From the NCBI RefSeq assembly GCF_001899075.1, contig NZ_MKVA01000006.1, positions 186,001-250,000 on the forward strand: 64,000 nt of DNA. The letters run 5' to 3'. Positions 1 through 8,630 of the stretch are shown here, in pieces. Both the position numbers and the translations under genes were made by a program. How positions within the stretch are numbered: the stretch's first letter is position 1; each line of letters begins with the position of its first letter. A model generated the notes under the pieces. It did no database searches and was not told the origin of the DNA. It was given only the letters and a program-made list of their open reading frames with translations. Origin of the DNA: Devosia sp. 67-54. GTDB lineage: Bacteria > Pseudomonadota > Alphaproteobacteria > Rhizobiales > Devosiaceae.

Positions 1-674
1 TCGACGATTTTGCCGCAGTACATCACGGCCGCGCGGTCCGCCAATCGCGAGATCACACCCAGGTCATGCGACACGATCAGAAGGGCCATGCCTGTTTCCG
101 ACTTCAGCTCCTCCAACAGGTAGAGGATCTGAGCCTGTGTCGTGACATCGAGCGCCGTCGTGGGTTCGTCGGCAATGAGCAAAGCAGGCTTTACTGAAAG
201 CGCGTGCGCGATCATGACGCGCTGGTTCATGCCGCCGGAAAACTGGTGCGGATAGCACCGCAGCCGGCTTTTTGCCTGGTCGATACCCACCCGCTCAAGA
301 AGGCGCATGGCTTCCAACCGAGCATCATTGCCCCTTAGTCCCTGATGACGGTAGAGGCTCGATTCCAGGTAGTGGCCAATCGTGTGAACTGGATTGAGGC
401 TGCTGGTTGAGTCCTGAAAGATCATCGCGGTCCGCGGCTGTGCCTCTTTGGCGGGACCTTGCGGCTCCCAGTTGAATGCGACCGTGCCACCGGTCTGGGC
501 GACGCCGCGCGGCAGAATCCGGGCAATGGCATAGCAAGTCATGCTCTTACCGCAGCCAGATTCACCAACCAGACCGAGCGTTTCACCTGCTTCAAGCGAA
601 AGGTTGATGCCGTCGATGATTTTTAGCGCCCTCGTCCGGATCACCAGATCGCTAACCGTCAAGAGACGAGACAC
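1..674 (-). CDS. Peptide-type ABC transporter ATP-binding protein (OppD/DppD family), cut by the window edge
   Basis: This cytoplasmic ATPase would energise a peptide/nickel-type importer together with the binding protein just upstream. Read from 674 toward 1, the frame stays open to the window edge, so the C-terminus is missing. Visible motifs are Walker A GESGCGKS, the Q-loop MIFQDSTSS, the ABC signature FSGGMNQR, Walker [13 protein letters not shown] and the switch histidine in IVSHDLG. The start is a GTG at 674 with a GGGAG Shine-Dalgarno about 9 bases before it. It follows the binding-protein gene by 65 bases on the same strand and is probably in one operon with it. Permease genes would be expected to the left. 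The family is clear; the substrate is not. Confidence 0.9.
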   Translation of the reverse strand, partial: MSRLLTVSDLVIRTRALKIIDGINLSLEAGETLGLVGESGCGKSMTCYAIARILPRGVAQTGGTVAFNWEPQGPAKEAQPRTAMIFQDSTSSLNPVHTIGHYLESSLYRHQGLRGNDARLEAMRLLERVGIDQAKSRLRCYPHQFSGGMNQRVMIAHALSVKPALLIADEPTTALDVTTQAQILYLLEELKSETGMALLIVSHDLGVISRLADRAAVMYCGKIV

Positions 675-739
675 CAGAGTGCTCCCAAAGAATGCGGCGC
701 GCACAAAGGCGCGCCGCCGCCAAATTTGACAGATCGATC

Positions 740-2314
740 TCAGCTAAAGCTGAGATTATCGGCCCGCAGATCCATCGTCTCAAAAGTCACCGGTCGCCAT
801 TTGACGTCCTTACGCGCGCCATAGACGTCAAAGGGCTGATAGAGCAGAACAGCCGGCGCCTCCTCATCAAAGATTTCGCGTAAGCGATCGAAGGCAGCCA
901 ACCTGTCAGGGCCGTCGGGCATCTGCTCGACCTTGTCACAGAGCTCATTGAACTCCGCCGGGGCCTGCCAACCCCACCGGGTCTGAATGCCGCGCCGAGG
1001 TCCAAACTCGGAAACAAGGGTAGTGACAGCATCGGTCAGCCACTGTCCGTTGGACCAGGTTCTGATCCACACCTGCTCATCCGGCACCGAGGTCCCAGGT
1101 GCTACGATCTCAGGAACGATGTTGATGCCGACGTCCTTCCACATTTCGATCATCATCGTCATCGCAGGGATGGAGTTGGCGTAGTAGCTGCCGGTGCGAT
1201 AGGTGATGGGGGAGCCGTCATAGCCGCTCGCGGCTACAAGTTGCTTCGCCTTTTCGACGTTGTATTCGAAGGTAGGCAACTTGGGGTCATAGCTCGCGCC
1301 GTAGTGCGGGAAGTTGAACCCGTTCGGAATGACTGCCTTGTTTTGCCATAACGCCTCGACGATCAGCGGACGATTGATGGACAGCGACATGGCTCGCCGC
1401 AGTTCCTTGGACTGCAGCTCCGGCTTGTGGAAGTTGAACGTGAACATGTGGATGTTCTCGATCACTGTTCCACGCGTCTCCAGATCTGGGTAGCCGTCGA
1501 CCAGCTTCATGTCATCGGGCGTCAACGTCGTGACGACGTCGTACTCGCCGCTGATCAAGCCTGCAACACGCGTGGCGGGTTCGCCGACGACCTGGTAGGT
1601 GATCTTCGATGCCGTTGGCGCGTCGCCCCAGAAATTGTTGTTTGCCTCGAGCGTGACGTGGTCGTTGGAGAGAAAATCGACGAACTTATAGGGGCCCGTG
1701 CCGACAGGCTTGTTGCCGAACCCATCCGCTCCAAGTCCCTTGTAGTATTCCTTAGGAACGATTGGCCCAAGCCATGACGCAGCATACTTTTCGATCAACC
1801 CGGACGGCGTCTTCGTGCGCAGGACGACCGTGTATTGATCCTCGACCACAGGTTCGTCCCAATTGGGCGAGAAGGCCCGACCATTGGGTATCGACTTGAT
1901 CGCTTCGTCGCCCCAAAGCCGTTCCGAGGAGAACGTGTAGGCGACATCGTCAGCGGTCATTTCCACGCCGTTATGGAACTTGACGCCTTTGCGAAGCTTG
2001 AAGCGCACTGAACTACCGTCAATGCGCTCCCAACTTTCAGCAAGGCCGGCAACCAGCCCGTGGCCGTCACCCGATGCCCCGTCGCCGAAGTAGTCACGCA
2101 CGATGAGCTTGTCGAACAACTGGTCGATGATACGAGGACCAGCGTTGCTGATGGCATTGATCGGCTCGAGCGTTCTGGGCAATCCGTTAACACCCAACCG
2201 AAGTTCGCGATGGTCTTGCCCAAGGGCCAGATTGACGCCCGACGTCGATGCTAGCGCGACGGCGCCTGCACCGATCAAAAAGGACCTGCGTGTTGTTTTG
2301 AGCACTTGGTTCAC
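740..2314 (-). CDS. ABC transporter substrate-binding protein, family 5 (peptide/opine/nickel type)
   Basis: A 524-residue periplasmic solute-binding protein of the SBP_bac_5 (DppA/OppA) family, of normal length. The N-terminus carries a twin-arginine-like signal (TTRRSFLIGAGAVALA), suggesting Tat export. The family signature region is seen in KFHNGVEMTADDVAYTF and in the GTGPYKF segment near the middle. It lies between a DeoR-type regulator (22 bases upstream) and the ATPase gene, all on the reverse strand. Members bind peptides, but also opines, sugar derivatives and glutathione, so the ligand cannot be read from sequence. The DeoR neighbour hints at a carbohydrate-like or conjugated ligand; this is inference. 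Confidence 0.9.
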   Translation of the reverse strand: MNQVLKTTRRSFLIGAGAVALASTSGVNLALGQDHRELRLGVNGLPRTLEPINAISNAGPRIIDQLFDKLIVRDYFGDGASGDGHGLVAGLAESWERIDGSSVRFKLRKGVKFHNGVEMTADDVAYTFSSERLWGDEAIKSIPNGRAFSPNWDEPVVEDQYTVVLRTKTPSGLIEKYAASWLGPIVPKEYYKGLGADGFGNKPVGTGPYKFVDFLSNDHVTLEANNNFWGDAPTASKITYQVVGEPATRVAGLISGEYDVVTTLTPDDMKLVDGYPDLETRGTVIENIHMFTFNFHKPELQSKELRRAMSLSINRPLIVEALWQNKAVIPNGFNFPHYGASYDPKLPTFEYNVEKAKQLVAASGYDGSPITYRTGSYYANSIPAMTMMIEMWKDVGINIVPEIVAPGTSVPDEQVWIRTWSNGQWLTDAVTTLVSEFGPRRGIQTRWGWQAPAEFNELCDKVEQMPDGPDRLAAFDRLREIFDEEAPAVLLYQPFDVYGARKDVKWRPVTFETMDLRADNLSFS

Positions 2315-2335
2315 CTCCCTGCTCTGTGGTTGAGA

Positions 2336-3172
2336 CTACTTAGCGAGGGCCTTTGAGCCCGCGTTCGCTATGACAAGCTTCTTGCGCAGTTCTTCTGGCG
2401 CGTTATCGATGATGCTCTTGGCGCCGATATCGGTCACAATCGCACCGACGTCCTCGATCTTCGCCGTGACCGACAGGCTCGATTTCGCAAATTTCGAGTG
2501 GTCCGCTACAACGATCACCCGGCTCGACACCTCGATCATGGCTCGTTGCACGGCTGCGTTCATCGGCGATGCCGTGAAGATCAGTCCGCGATCGAGGTCG
2601 ATTGAGCTGGCGTTGAGAATGAGCTTGTCTGCGTTGAACTGACGAATGAACTGTTCCGCCAGCGGCCCGCGGAAGGATCTATTAGAGTCAGTGTATTCCC
2701 CCCCGACCGAATAGACATCCGGCATCTCGGCGCGGATCAACTCGGCGACGATGTCGACCCCGTTCGAAATGAGCGTTAGGCCCTGGCGCGTCACCAGCAG
2801 CTTGGCGACTTCCAAAGCAGTCGTACCGGCATCGAGCAACACAGCGTCGCCATCGGCGATCATCCCTGCGGCCGTCGCCGCGATGATCGCCTTCTCAGTC
2901 TGATGAGCAACAGCTCGGGCGGCATGCGTCGAGTCTTGAGCGACCTGATTGAGGGGAACCGCACCGCCGTGCGTCCGCCGCAGACGGCCAGCCTCTTCGA
3001 GCTCGGCGAGATCCCGCCTCGCGGTCGCCACCGAAATTCCAAAGCGTTCGGTCAGGCCGCGGATGTCGAGAAAGGTCTCACCACGCAGGAGTTCAACGAT
3101 CTTCCCCTGGCGATCTTCGGCGGCATTGAGCAAGGCCTTCCCCTCGTCGCTCTTATGACCCATATCGATCAT
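2336..3172 (-). CDS. DeoR/GlpR-family transcriptional regulator
   Basis: A 278-residue regulator. Its N-terminal winged helix-turn-helix contains the family pattern RQGKIVELL and then SVATARRDLAELEEAGRLRR, followed by RTHGGAV. The C-terminal part is the DeoR sensor (isomerase-like) domain with LLDAGTTALEVAKLL and ISNGVDIV, which usually binds a phosphorylated sugar. It is the first gene of the reverse-strand set with the binding protein and ATPase and probably controls them. No Shine-Dalgarno precedes the ATG at 3172 or the second ATG at 3163, so the exact start is uncertain. Confidence 0.88.
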   Translation of the reverse strand: MIDMGHKSDEGKALLNAAEDRQGKIVELLRGETFLDIRGLTERFGISVATARRDLAELEEAGRLRRTHGGAVPLNQVAQDSTHAARAVAHQTEKAIIAATAAGMIADGDAVLLDAGTTALEVAKLLVTRQGLTLISNGVDIVAELIRAEMPDVYSVGGEYTDSNRSFRGPLAEQFIRQFNADKLILNASSIDLDRGLIFTASPMNAAVQRAMIEVSSRVIVVADHSKFAKSSLSVTAKIEDVGAIVTDIGAKSIIDNAPEELRKKLVIANAGSKALAK

Positions 3173-3740
3173 GAAGAGCGATATGCGTCGTTGTCAAGTG
3201 AATTGCGGATGACAGTTTTATGACGATACTATATGGCGTTGCGAAGCAGTTACTGCCTTTGAGATATCGGGATGAGACAGCTGACAACAGCCAATCTGCT
3301 ATCCTATGAGCGATTTCGATCGAATGGAAATGACTGCCGGTCTTAGGAAGGGCAGGGGGTGTCCGAGTATGACAGTGACGCCAATTCAATGGGCACCGCC
3401 GGCAATGCCTAAGTCGTTATTCAGGCTAACTCCGCACCGCGCTCGCAATTTCTCTTCCTGGCCGTGCAGAGGCGCGCGGGCAGGACGCCGGTGGGCATCG
3501 GTCCTCCCGGATCGCCCACCGGCACTTCTCCCATGGATGGGAGAGAGCGAAGGACGCGTTTTTGAAAATGCGGTTGCAGTCGAACATGCGTCGTTGATGT
3601 GAAGCCGCGGGTGGCATCCACTCTCCTGCCTATCGACCTCGTCGGGGCCGCGGCCTCCTGCCGATCGTCGGTCCGATGACGCGCCTCCTGACGCTTGTTC
3701 TTCCCGATAGGTCATCGACTGCAGGAGGTACATCACCTTG
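3173..3740. other. Stretch without a recognisable gene
   Basis: This 570-base stretch lies between the DeoR gene and the remains of a phosphate cotransporter. The short open frames on both strands show no family resemblance. It should hold the DeoR-operon promoter near its left end, and perhaps fully decayed DNA from the missing 5' part of the cotransporter gene. I could not support any specific site. Confidence 0.5.
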
Positions 3741-4444
3741 ACAATTAGACGAGACGGCACTGGCCGATCCACCCGCGGCGATAGCAGCTGCAATGCGCGA
3801 GACTCTTCGCGTTGACGACCTCGTCGAACGGGTGCTCGACACCACACTCGTTGCGCTCAAGAGCAATGACGAGCTGCTCTGCCAAGGCGTCTTCCGTCTG
3901 GACGATGAGGTCGATGCGATCCAAGAGGCGATCAGACTCTACCTTGCAAGGATCGACCGGACGAACCTCGACGAGGCAGGGCGGGCGGGTCAGCGCGGTC
4001 CTCGACTACGCCATCAACGTTGAGCGCGTAGGGGACATCGTCGAGCGCAGCCTGTCGCGCCTCACGATGAAGAAGATCGATAACCAGCTCCAATACTCCC
4101 CCGATGGAATGGCCGAGATCGAGGACTTGGTCCACGACACGATCGAGAACCTGCGCCTCGCCCAACGGGTGTTCATCAATCGCGACGCCCAGATCGCGCG
4201 GAGACTGATGGAAGGTAAGGTTGCGGTCCGGCTAAAGGAACGTGTTTCGGTCGAGCGCCATAGGGCCTGGCTTCAGGATCGGCGGCCCGGACACACTGCA
4301 GACGACTTTCCCGCACATGGACGTGATGCGCGATCTCAAGCGTATCAAGGGCCACTTGATGACGGTCGCAGCCCGATCGTCGAGGACGTCGGCATGCTGC
4401 GCGAAAGCCATGTTCGATCTGGGGCGAAGTCAAGCAACTCATGA
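3741..4444 (+). pseudogene. Remnant of a Na+/Pi cotransporter (NptA/YjbB type), C-terminal PhoU-like part
   Basis: Three reading frames must be joined to recover a PhoU-like helical domain. The first frame, from 3741, reads ALADPPAAIAAAMRETLRV and continues to about 3980. The second reads LDYAINVERVGDIVERSL and MEGKVAVRLKERVS to about 4265. The third reads FPHMDVMRDLKRIKGH, and the second frame then returns with IVEDVGMLRES. At least three frameshifts are needed and the membrane domain of the intact transporter is absent upstream. It is a decayed fragment and no product is expected. It may mark an old rearrangement at the edge of the element. Confidence 0.8.
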
Positions 4445-4583
4445 TCGTTTACTACCTCTCTTTAGAGCAATGCTCGATCGATCCTGCAACCCAATGCCCT
4501 CGTGACCAACTGCATGTGCGTCGAGGGCCCGATCGGCGATCACCCCACGAACAACTCCAACGACTTTTTCAGAAAGACAGTAA

Positions 4584-5501
4584 TTGCCCGACCTATCACT
4601 CGATCTACGTCATCTTCGGTACGTGCTCGCGGTCGTAGAGCAGGGGAGTTTCCGGCAGGCTGCAGCCAAGCTTGATATTCCCCAGTCGACCGTCAGCCGG
4701 CGAGTGGCACAGCTCGAGGGACGGCTGGGTATTTCGATCTTCGATCGCGACCACCGCGGCGTGCGACTGACATCGGCGGGAGAGAGGTTCATCGACGAGG
4801 CCGTGGTCGGAGCTCAGCACTTCACCAATGCTGTTGGCGCCATGCACGCGACGCGCTCGAGCAAGATGGGATCGTTGCGAATTGGGATGTTCACCTCGCT
4901 CCGCAATGGATTCTTGCGGGCATTGGTGGGACAGTACCGCGAGCGACACCCGGATGTGGAGTGTCACTTCTCGGAGAGCACCACGCAGGCTGCGGTCGGT
5001 GGTGTGCTCGATGGACGTCTTGACATTGCCTTTGTCACCGGACGGCCGGTCGCTCCACGCTGCGAGACTACGAGACTTGGAGATGAGGGGCTCTTTGTGG
5101 CTCAGCAACGAACGGCGGCAAGTCTGTCGGTGGGCGCGGTCGAACTATCGAGCCTGCGTGACCGTCGGTTCATCGTGACCAAAGGGGGGCGGGGTCCGGA
5201 GATCGAGGACTTCCTTGTGGCGCGTCTCTCATCGCCTGGCTTCCGCCCGAACATCCAGGTCCACGACGTCAGCTTCGAGACGTTGCTGCATATGGTCGAG
5301 CTCGGCTTTGGCGACGCGGTGGTCAGCGAGGGGGCGATGGCGCAGCGGACTGACGCCCTCAGCTTCTCGGCGCTCCTCGGACCCGACTGCAGGGTCGAAG
5401 CGAGCGCTGTCTGGTTGACGTCGAATACCAATCCTGCACTTCGCCCTTTGATCGCTCTCGCCCAGCAATTGCGAAACGGTCCGTATCAGAGCAAAGCTTG
5501 A
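4584..5501 (+). CDS. LysR-family transcriptional regulator at the end of the trb operon
   Basis: A 305-residue LysR-type regulator. The N-terminal helix-turn-helix has GSFRQAAAKLDIPQSTVSRR and the linker pattern LEGRLGISIFDR; the C-terminal part is the periplasmic-binding-like effector domain (GSLRIGMFTSLRNGFL). The frame starts with TTG at 4584. It converges on the reverse-strand trb operon, whose last gene ends at 5550. A lysR-type gene beyond trbI/DUF2274 is common in related elements, so I assign it to the element. Its target genes and ligand are unknown. Confidence 0.88.
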   Translation: MPDLSLDLRHLRYVLAVVEQGSFRQAAAKLDIPQSTVSRRVAQLEGRLGISIFDRDHRGVRLTSAGERFIDEAVVGAQHFTNAVGAMHATRSSKMGSLRIGMFTSLRNGFLRALVGQYRERHPDVECHFSESTTQAAVGGVLDGRLDIAFVTGRPVAPRCETTRLGDEGLFVAQQRTAASLSVGAVELSSLRDRRFIVTKGGRGPEIEDFLVARLSSPGFRPNIQVHDVSFETLLHMVELGFGDAVVSEGAMAQRTDALSFSALLGPDCRVEASAVWLTSNTNPALRPLIALAQQLRNGPYQSKA

Positions 5502-5549
5502 CCGTCGACCTATGCCTTATGCCCGGGTTGCATCATGGTGTCGTGGTCA

Positions 5550-5780
5550 TCAACATCGGGAGCTGGCCGATCGGCGCGACCGTGAGAAACCTCGGTCACT
5601 GGCGATGAAACGCTCAAGCATGGGGCCAATAAGGCGGGTGGGGTCGGCAATTTGCCGGCCGGACTCACGGGACAACGCCTCCGCGTAAGCGAGAAGGTCC
5701 CGATGCAGCGCAGCTGATAGTTCCACCGTTACCTTGACCGGCTTGTCATCAAGAATTGCCCCCAGCTTCAGCTTGGTCAT
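5550..5780 (-). CDS. DUF2274 protein, last gene of the trb operon
   Basis: A 76-residue cytoplasmic protein of the DUF2274 family, which regularly follows trbI in alphaproteobacterial ICEs. The hallmarks are the opening MTKLKLGAI, the VKVTVELSAALHRDLLAYAE segment (ribbon-helix-helix-like) and PTRLIGPMLERFIASDR. Its ATG overlaps the trbI stop codon (ATGA at 5777-5780), which implies translational coupling. It may be a small DNA-binding protein of the transfer operon, but no function is established. The C-terminal tail after DRGF looks atypical and low in complexity. Confidence 0.85.
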   Translation of the reverse strand: MTKLKLGAILDDKPVKVTVELSAALHRDLLAYAEALSRESGRQIADPTRLIGPMLERFIASDRGFSRSRRSASSRC

Positions 5781-6970
5781 CGGGTCGCTCCATAGGGTTC
5801 GAGCACCAGGTCCCGCGTGACGATGACTCGCACCGAAAAACCGGGTCGAACAGTCAAGGTCGGCGAGACCTGCAACTGCCGCTGAATGATCTGCTGAGCC
5901 ACATCGGCGATCGTGTTTGCGGCACCACCCTTGATGGCCCGGATCAATCGATCCGTATCGCTGGTGGTCAGCTCGGCGCCACCGGCGAGCAGGGTCGAGA
6001 GACCCGCGGCCCTCATCAAGTCCCACCAGTGATAATCGACACCGTCCTCGAGACCGGCATAGCCCTGGGTATCTGCGCCCGGCTGGCGCTCGAGGACGAT
6101 GGAGCGGCCATTTGGAAAGATCAGCCTGTCCCAAACCAGCAGGACGCGGCTCTGTCCGAAGCCGACATTGTTGTCGTACTCACCGACGATCCGCGTCCCC
6201 TGCGGGATAAGTAGGATGCTGCCCGTTGGGCTGTCGTAAATGCTCTGGGTGACCTGAGCGGTGACCTGCCCGGGCAGATCAGAACGTATCCCGGTGATCA
6301 GGGCCGCCGGAATGACCGAGCCGGCTTGCAGCACAAACGGTGATGCCGGCGCCGTTACGCGATCGGGTGCTACGGTCCGGCGGTCGACGTCGGCGTTGAG
6401 AAATGCGACCTGCTTCTCTTGCGCTGTGGGAGGAGGCGTCTGAGCTGATTCGAACGACAATCCACCGTTGATTGTCGCGACGCGGGGGTTGGCCACCTCT
6501 GGCGTGGTTGAAAGTCTCGTCTGGAAAAACACCTGGCTCGTGCGTGCCGCTTCCACCTCGGCAAGTCGCTTCTGCTCTTCGGGATCCGGCTGTGCGAGTG
6601 GCATCGGCTCGAGAGGAACAGACGCACCGTGCTCCTGGGCCCGGACGATGGGGCCCCCGAGGTCTCCGGGCAATGGTGGGCCGAGCTGTGGAACACCGGT
6701 GTAGTCGGTCGGCAGGTTGTGCAGACCGTCGGCCGTCTGGCGGTGGTCCGTGGTGATGAGTTCGGCTGGTGCCGCTTGGCGGTTGCCTGTCTGAAGCGCG
6801 TAGATCAGGGCGCCACCAATGCCAATGCCGGCCACGACCCCGAGCCCAATGAGTACGCGGCGCGAGATCCGTGTGACTCGCGGCGGCTCTGCGCGCAGAC
6901 GCATGTTTGCGCTTGTTTCGGACGCCGAACCCGATGCGCGCTTGTCGCTACCGATCGATGTGTCGGTCAT
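5777..6970 (-). CDS. trbI: Conjugal transfer protein TrbI (VirB10-like)
   Basis: A 397-residue VirB10-type protein that spans the inner membrane and reaches the outer-membrane core of the mating-pair channel. A single membrane segment (RVLIGLGVVAGIGIGGALIYAL) lies at about residues 38-59, followed by a proline-rich periplasmic stretch. The C-terminal TrbI/VirB10 domain includes LQAGSVIPAALITGI, LIPQGTRIVGEYDN and GYAGLEDGVDYHWW. It overlaps trbG by four bases upstream and DUF2274 downstream, so it belongs to the trb operon. Confidence 0.95.
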   Translation of the reverse strand: MTDTSIGSDKRASGSASETSANMRLRAEPPRVTRISRRVLIGLGVVAGIGIGGALIYALQTGNRQAAPAELITTDHRQTADGLHNLPTDYTGVPQLGPPLPGDLGGPIVRAQEHGASVPLEPMPLAQPDPEEQKRLAEVEAARTSQVFFQTRLSTTPEVANPRVATINGGLSFESAQTPPPTAQEKQVAFLNADVDRRTVAPDRVTAPASPFVLQAGSVIPAALITGIRSDLPGQVTAQVTQSIYDSPTGSILLIPQGTRIVGEYDNNVGFGQSRVLLVWDRLIFPNGRSIVLERQPGADTQGYAGLEDGVDYHWWDLMRAAGLSTLLAGGAELTTSDTDRLIRAIKGGAANTIADVAQQIIQRQLQVSPTLTVRPGFSVRVIVTRDLVLEPYGATR

Positions 6971-7944
6971 GACCCATGCCTCCCATCGGTACGGACGATC
7001 CGAACGGTCTGCTGATGACTGCCGCTGCCCAAGCGGAGTTCCGCCGCGGCGAAGAGCTGGTCAACGATCAGCACGTTATTGAGGATGCGCGTGTTGACGA
7101 TCTGGGCCTGACCGTCCGAGCCAATCACAAAGATCGGCGGCATCTCGCCCTGAACGATGCCCCGCGGGAACTCGACATAGACATGCCGGCCGTCGTCATA
7201 GACCGCGAGCGGCCGCCAGGGTGGATTGCCGCCGCCGAGGCCATAGCGATAGTGGCGCGCCGCCGCGCCTGGTAGGGCCGGCGTCGCGGGAAGGGTAAGA
7301 CGCTGTGTGTCGACCTGCGGATACGACCAGGCCACCGCCGGCATGTAAGGGCTGGTATCGGCGCGTAGCTCCATCATGTAGGTGCGCCGGTCCGTGGTGA
7401 TGACTAGATTGGTGGTGATTTCCGGCCGGGTCGGTTTCACCAGCACATGGACTTGGTGCGTCGGCCCACTGCCGCTCTGGGTATTGCCGATGATCCAGCG
7501 CGTCGTGTCGCCGGCCGCAATCGGACCGTCGCCTGTGAGGGTCTCGCCGGGCTCGAGGGCGATGTCGGTGATCTGCCCAGGCGCCGCATAGACCTGATAA
7601 AGGGCACCGTCGCTCCAGGGATAGATCTGGATGGCGTTGAAATAGCCCTCCTTGCGTGGCTCGACCCGGGCGGCCTTGTTGGCGTTCTCGACGCGACCGG
7701 CTGGCGTGGTTGCTGGATCACCGCCCTTGGCTGGTGTCCACGTCGGCGGCACCAGAATGGCCTTGGGCGTTGCGTCGACAGCGCTCGCATGGATTGCCGG
7801 CAGCGGCGGCACGGTCGCGTCGTAGCTGATCTGCGGCGAAGTCGTTGCACAGCCGGCCAGTGCTAGCGCAGCGATCAGCATGACAGCTGTCGATGCGGAT
7901 TTGCGGAAAGACGCGTTCGCAATCTGGAATGTCGAATGGTTCAT
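6967..7944 (-). CDS. trbG: Conjugal transfer protein TrbG (VirB9-like)
   Basis: A 325-residue VirB9-type periplasmic protein of the outer-membrane core complex. A lipoprotein-like signal is visible (MLIAALALAGCATT, with a lipobox cysteine near residue 32). The VirB9/CagX domain follows, with the beta-rich segments RTYMMELRADTSPYMPAVAWSYP and HVYVEFPRGIVQGEMP. The gene overlaps trbF and trbI by four bases each, typical of tightly coupled trb operons. Confidence 0.95.
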   Translation of the reverse strand: MNHSTFQIANASFRKSASTAVMLIAALALAGCATTSPQISYDATVPPLPAIHASAVDATPKAILVPPTWTPAKGGDPATTPAGRVENANKAARVEPRKEGYFNAIQIYPWSDGALYQVYAAPGQITDIALEPGETLTGDGPIAAGDTTRWIIGNTQSGSGPTHQVHVLVKPTRPEITTNLVITTDRRTYMMELRADTSPYMPAVAWSYPQVDTQRLTLPATPALPGAAARHYRYGLGGGNPPWRPLAVYDDGRHVYVEFPRGIVQGEMPPIFVIGSDGQAQIVNTRILNNVLIVDQLFAAAELRLGSGSHQQTVRIVRTDGRHGS

Positions 7945-8630
7945 TGGCCAAGCTCCCGCGACCAGTTGATGGCATTGACGAAGACGCCGAGCGGATTGCG
8001 GCGCAGGCTGTCGGCGTCGTGTGGCGTCTCAATCAGCACGGTGAGGATGGCTGTCCATCGTGCCGTGCCGGCGAGCTGACCGTTGGCATAGCTTCGCTCT
8101 GTCCACGCGACCCGGAACGAGTCCGGCGAGGCGCGGATGACGCTCGAGACATCGACGGCAACCTGCTGCTTGCCGACGTGGCCGAAAGGGTCGGCAGTAC
8201 GGGCGTAGTCGTTGAGCGCCGTCGCGCCGGCACTGGTGGTGAAGTCGTAGGCCCGCAGCCAGTTCTGCCGCACCACGATCGGATCATCGGGAAGGCTTCT
8301 TACCTGCTCGATGAAACGCGCCAGGTGGAAGGCGATCTGCGGATCGGTCGGCTGATAGTCGGCGTTCGCCGGGGCGACGGCGGTCGCCGCACCGGTATGG
8401 TCGACCTCGACCACCCAAGGCACCACGGTGCCTCGCACTGACTGCCAGACGAGGGCACTGGCGAAGCCGGCGGAAAGGACGAGGCAGCCGAAGGCCATCA
8501 ACCGCCAGTTGCGGGCCTGGACTCGCGATGAGCCGATGCGGTCGTCCCACACCTGCGCCGCACGCTTGTAGGGTGTCTCCGGTTCGGGTGCCTTGCCGTA
8601 GTGCGTGGCCGATCGCTTGAACGGATTCAT
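7941..8630 (-). CDS. trbF: Conjugal transfer protein TrbF (VirB8-like)
   Basis: A 229-residue VirB8-type assembly factor of the inner-membrane complex. It has a short cytoplasmic N-terminus, one membrane segment (LMAFGCLVLSAGFASALVWQ, about residues 44-63) and a periplasmic NTF2-like domain with VPWVVEVDHTG and VDVSSVIRASPDSFRVAWTE. It lies in the trb operon and overlaps trbL and trbG by four bases on each side. Confidence 0.95.
   Translation of the reverse strand: MNPFKRSATHYGKAPEPETPYKRAAQVWDDRIGSSRVQARNWRLMAFGCLVLSAGFASALVWQSVRGTVVPWVVEVDHTGAATAVAPANADYQPTDPQIAFHLARFIEQVRSLPDDPIVVRQNWLRAYDFTTSAGATALNDYARTADPFGHVGKQQVAVDVSSVIRASPDSFRVAWTERSYANGQLAGTARWTAILTVLIETPHDADSLRRNPLGVFVNAINWSRELGQ

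Noticed and set aside
3306-3866. Several short open frames on both strands before the cotransporter remnant
   Set aside because: None has a ribosome site or family resemblance, and they overlap one another in different frames.
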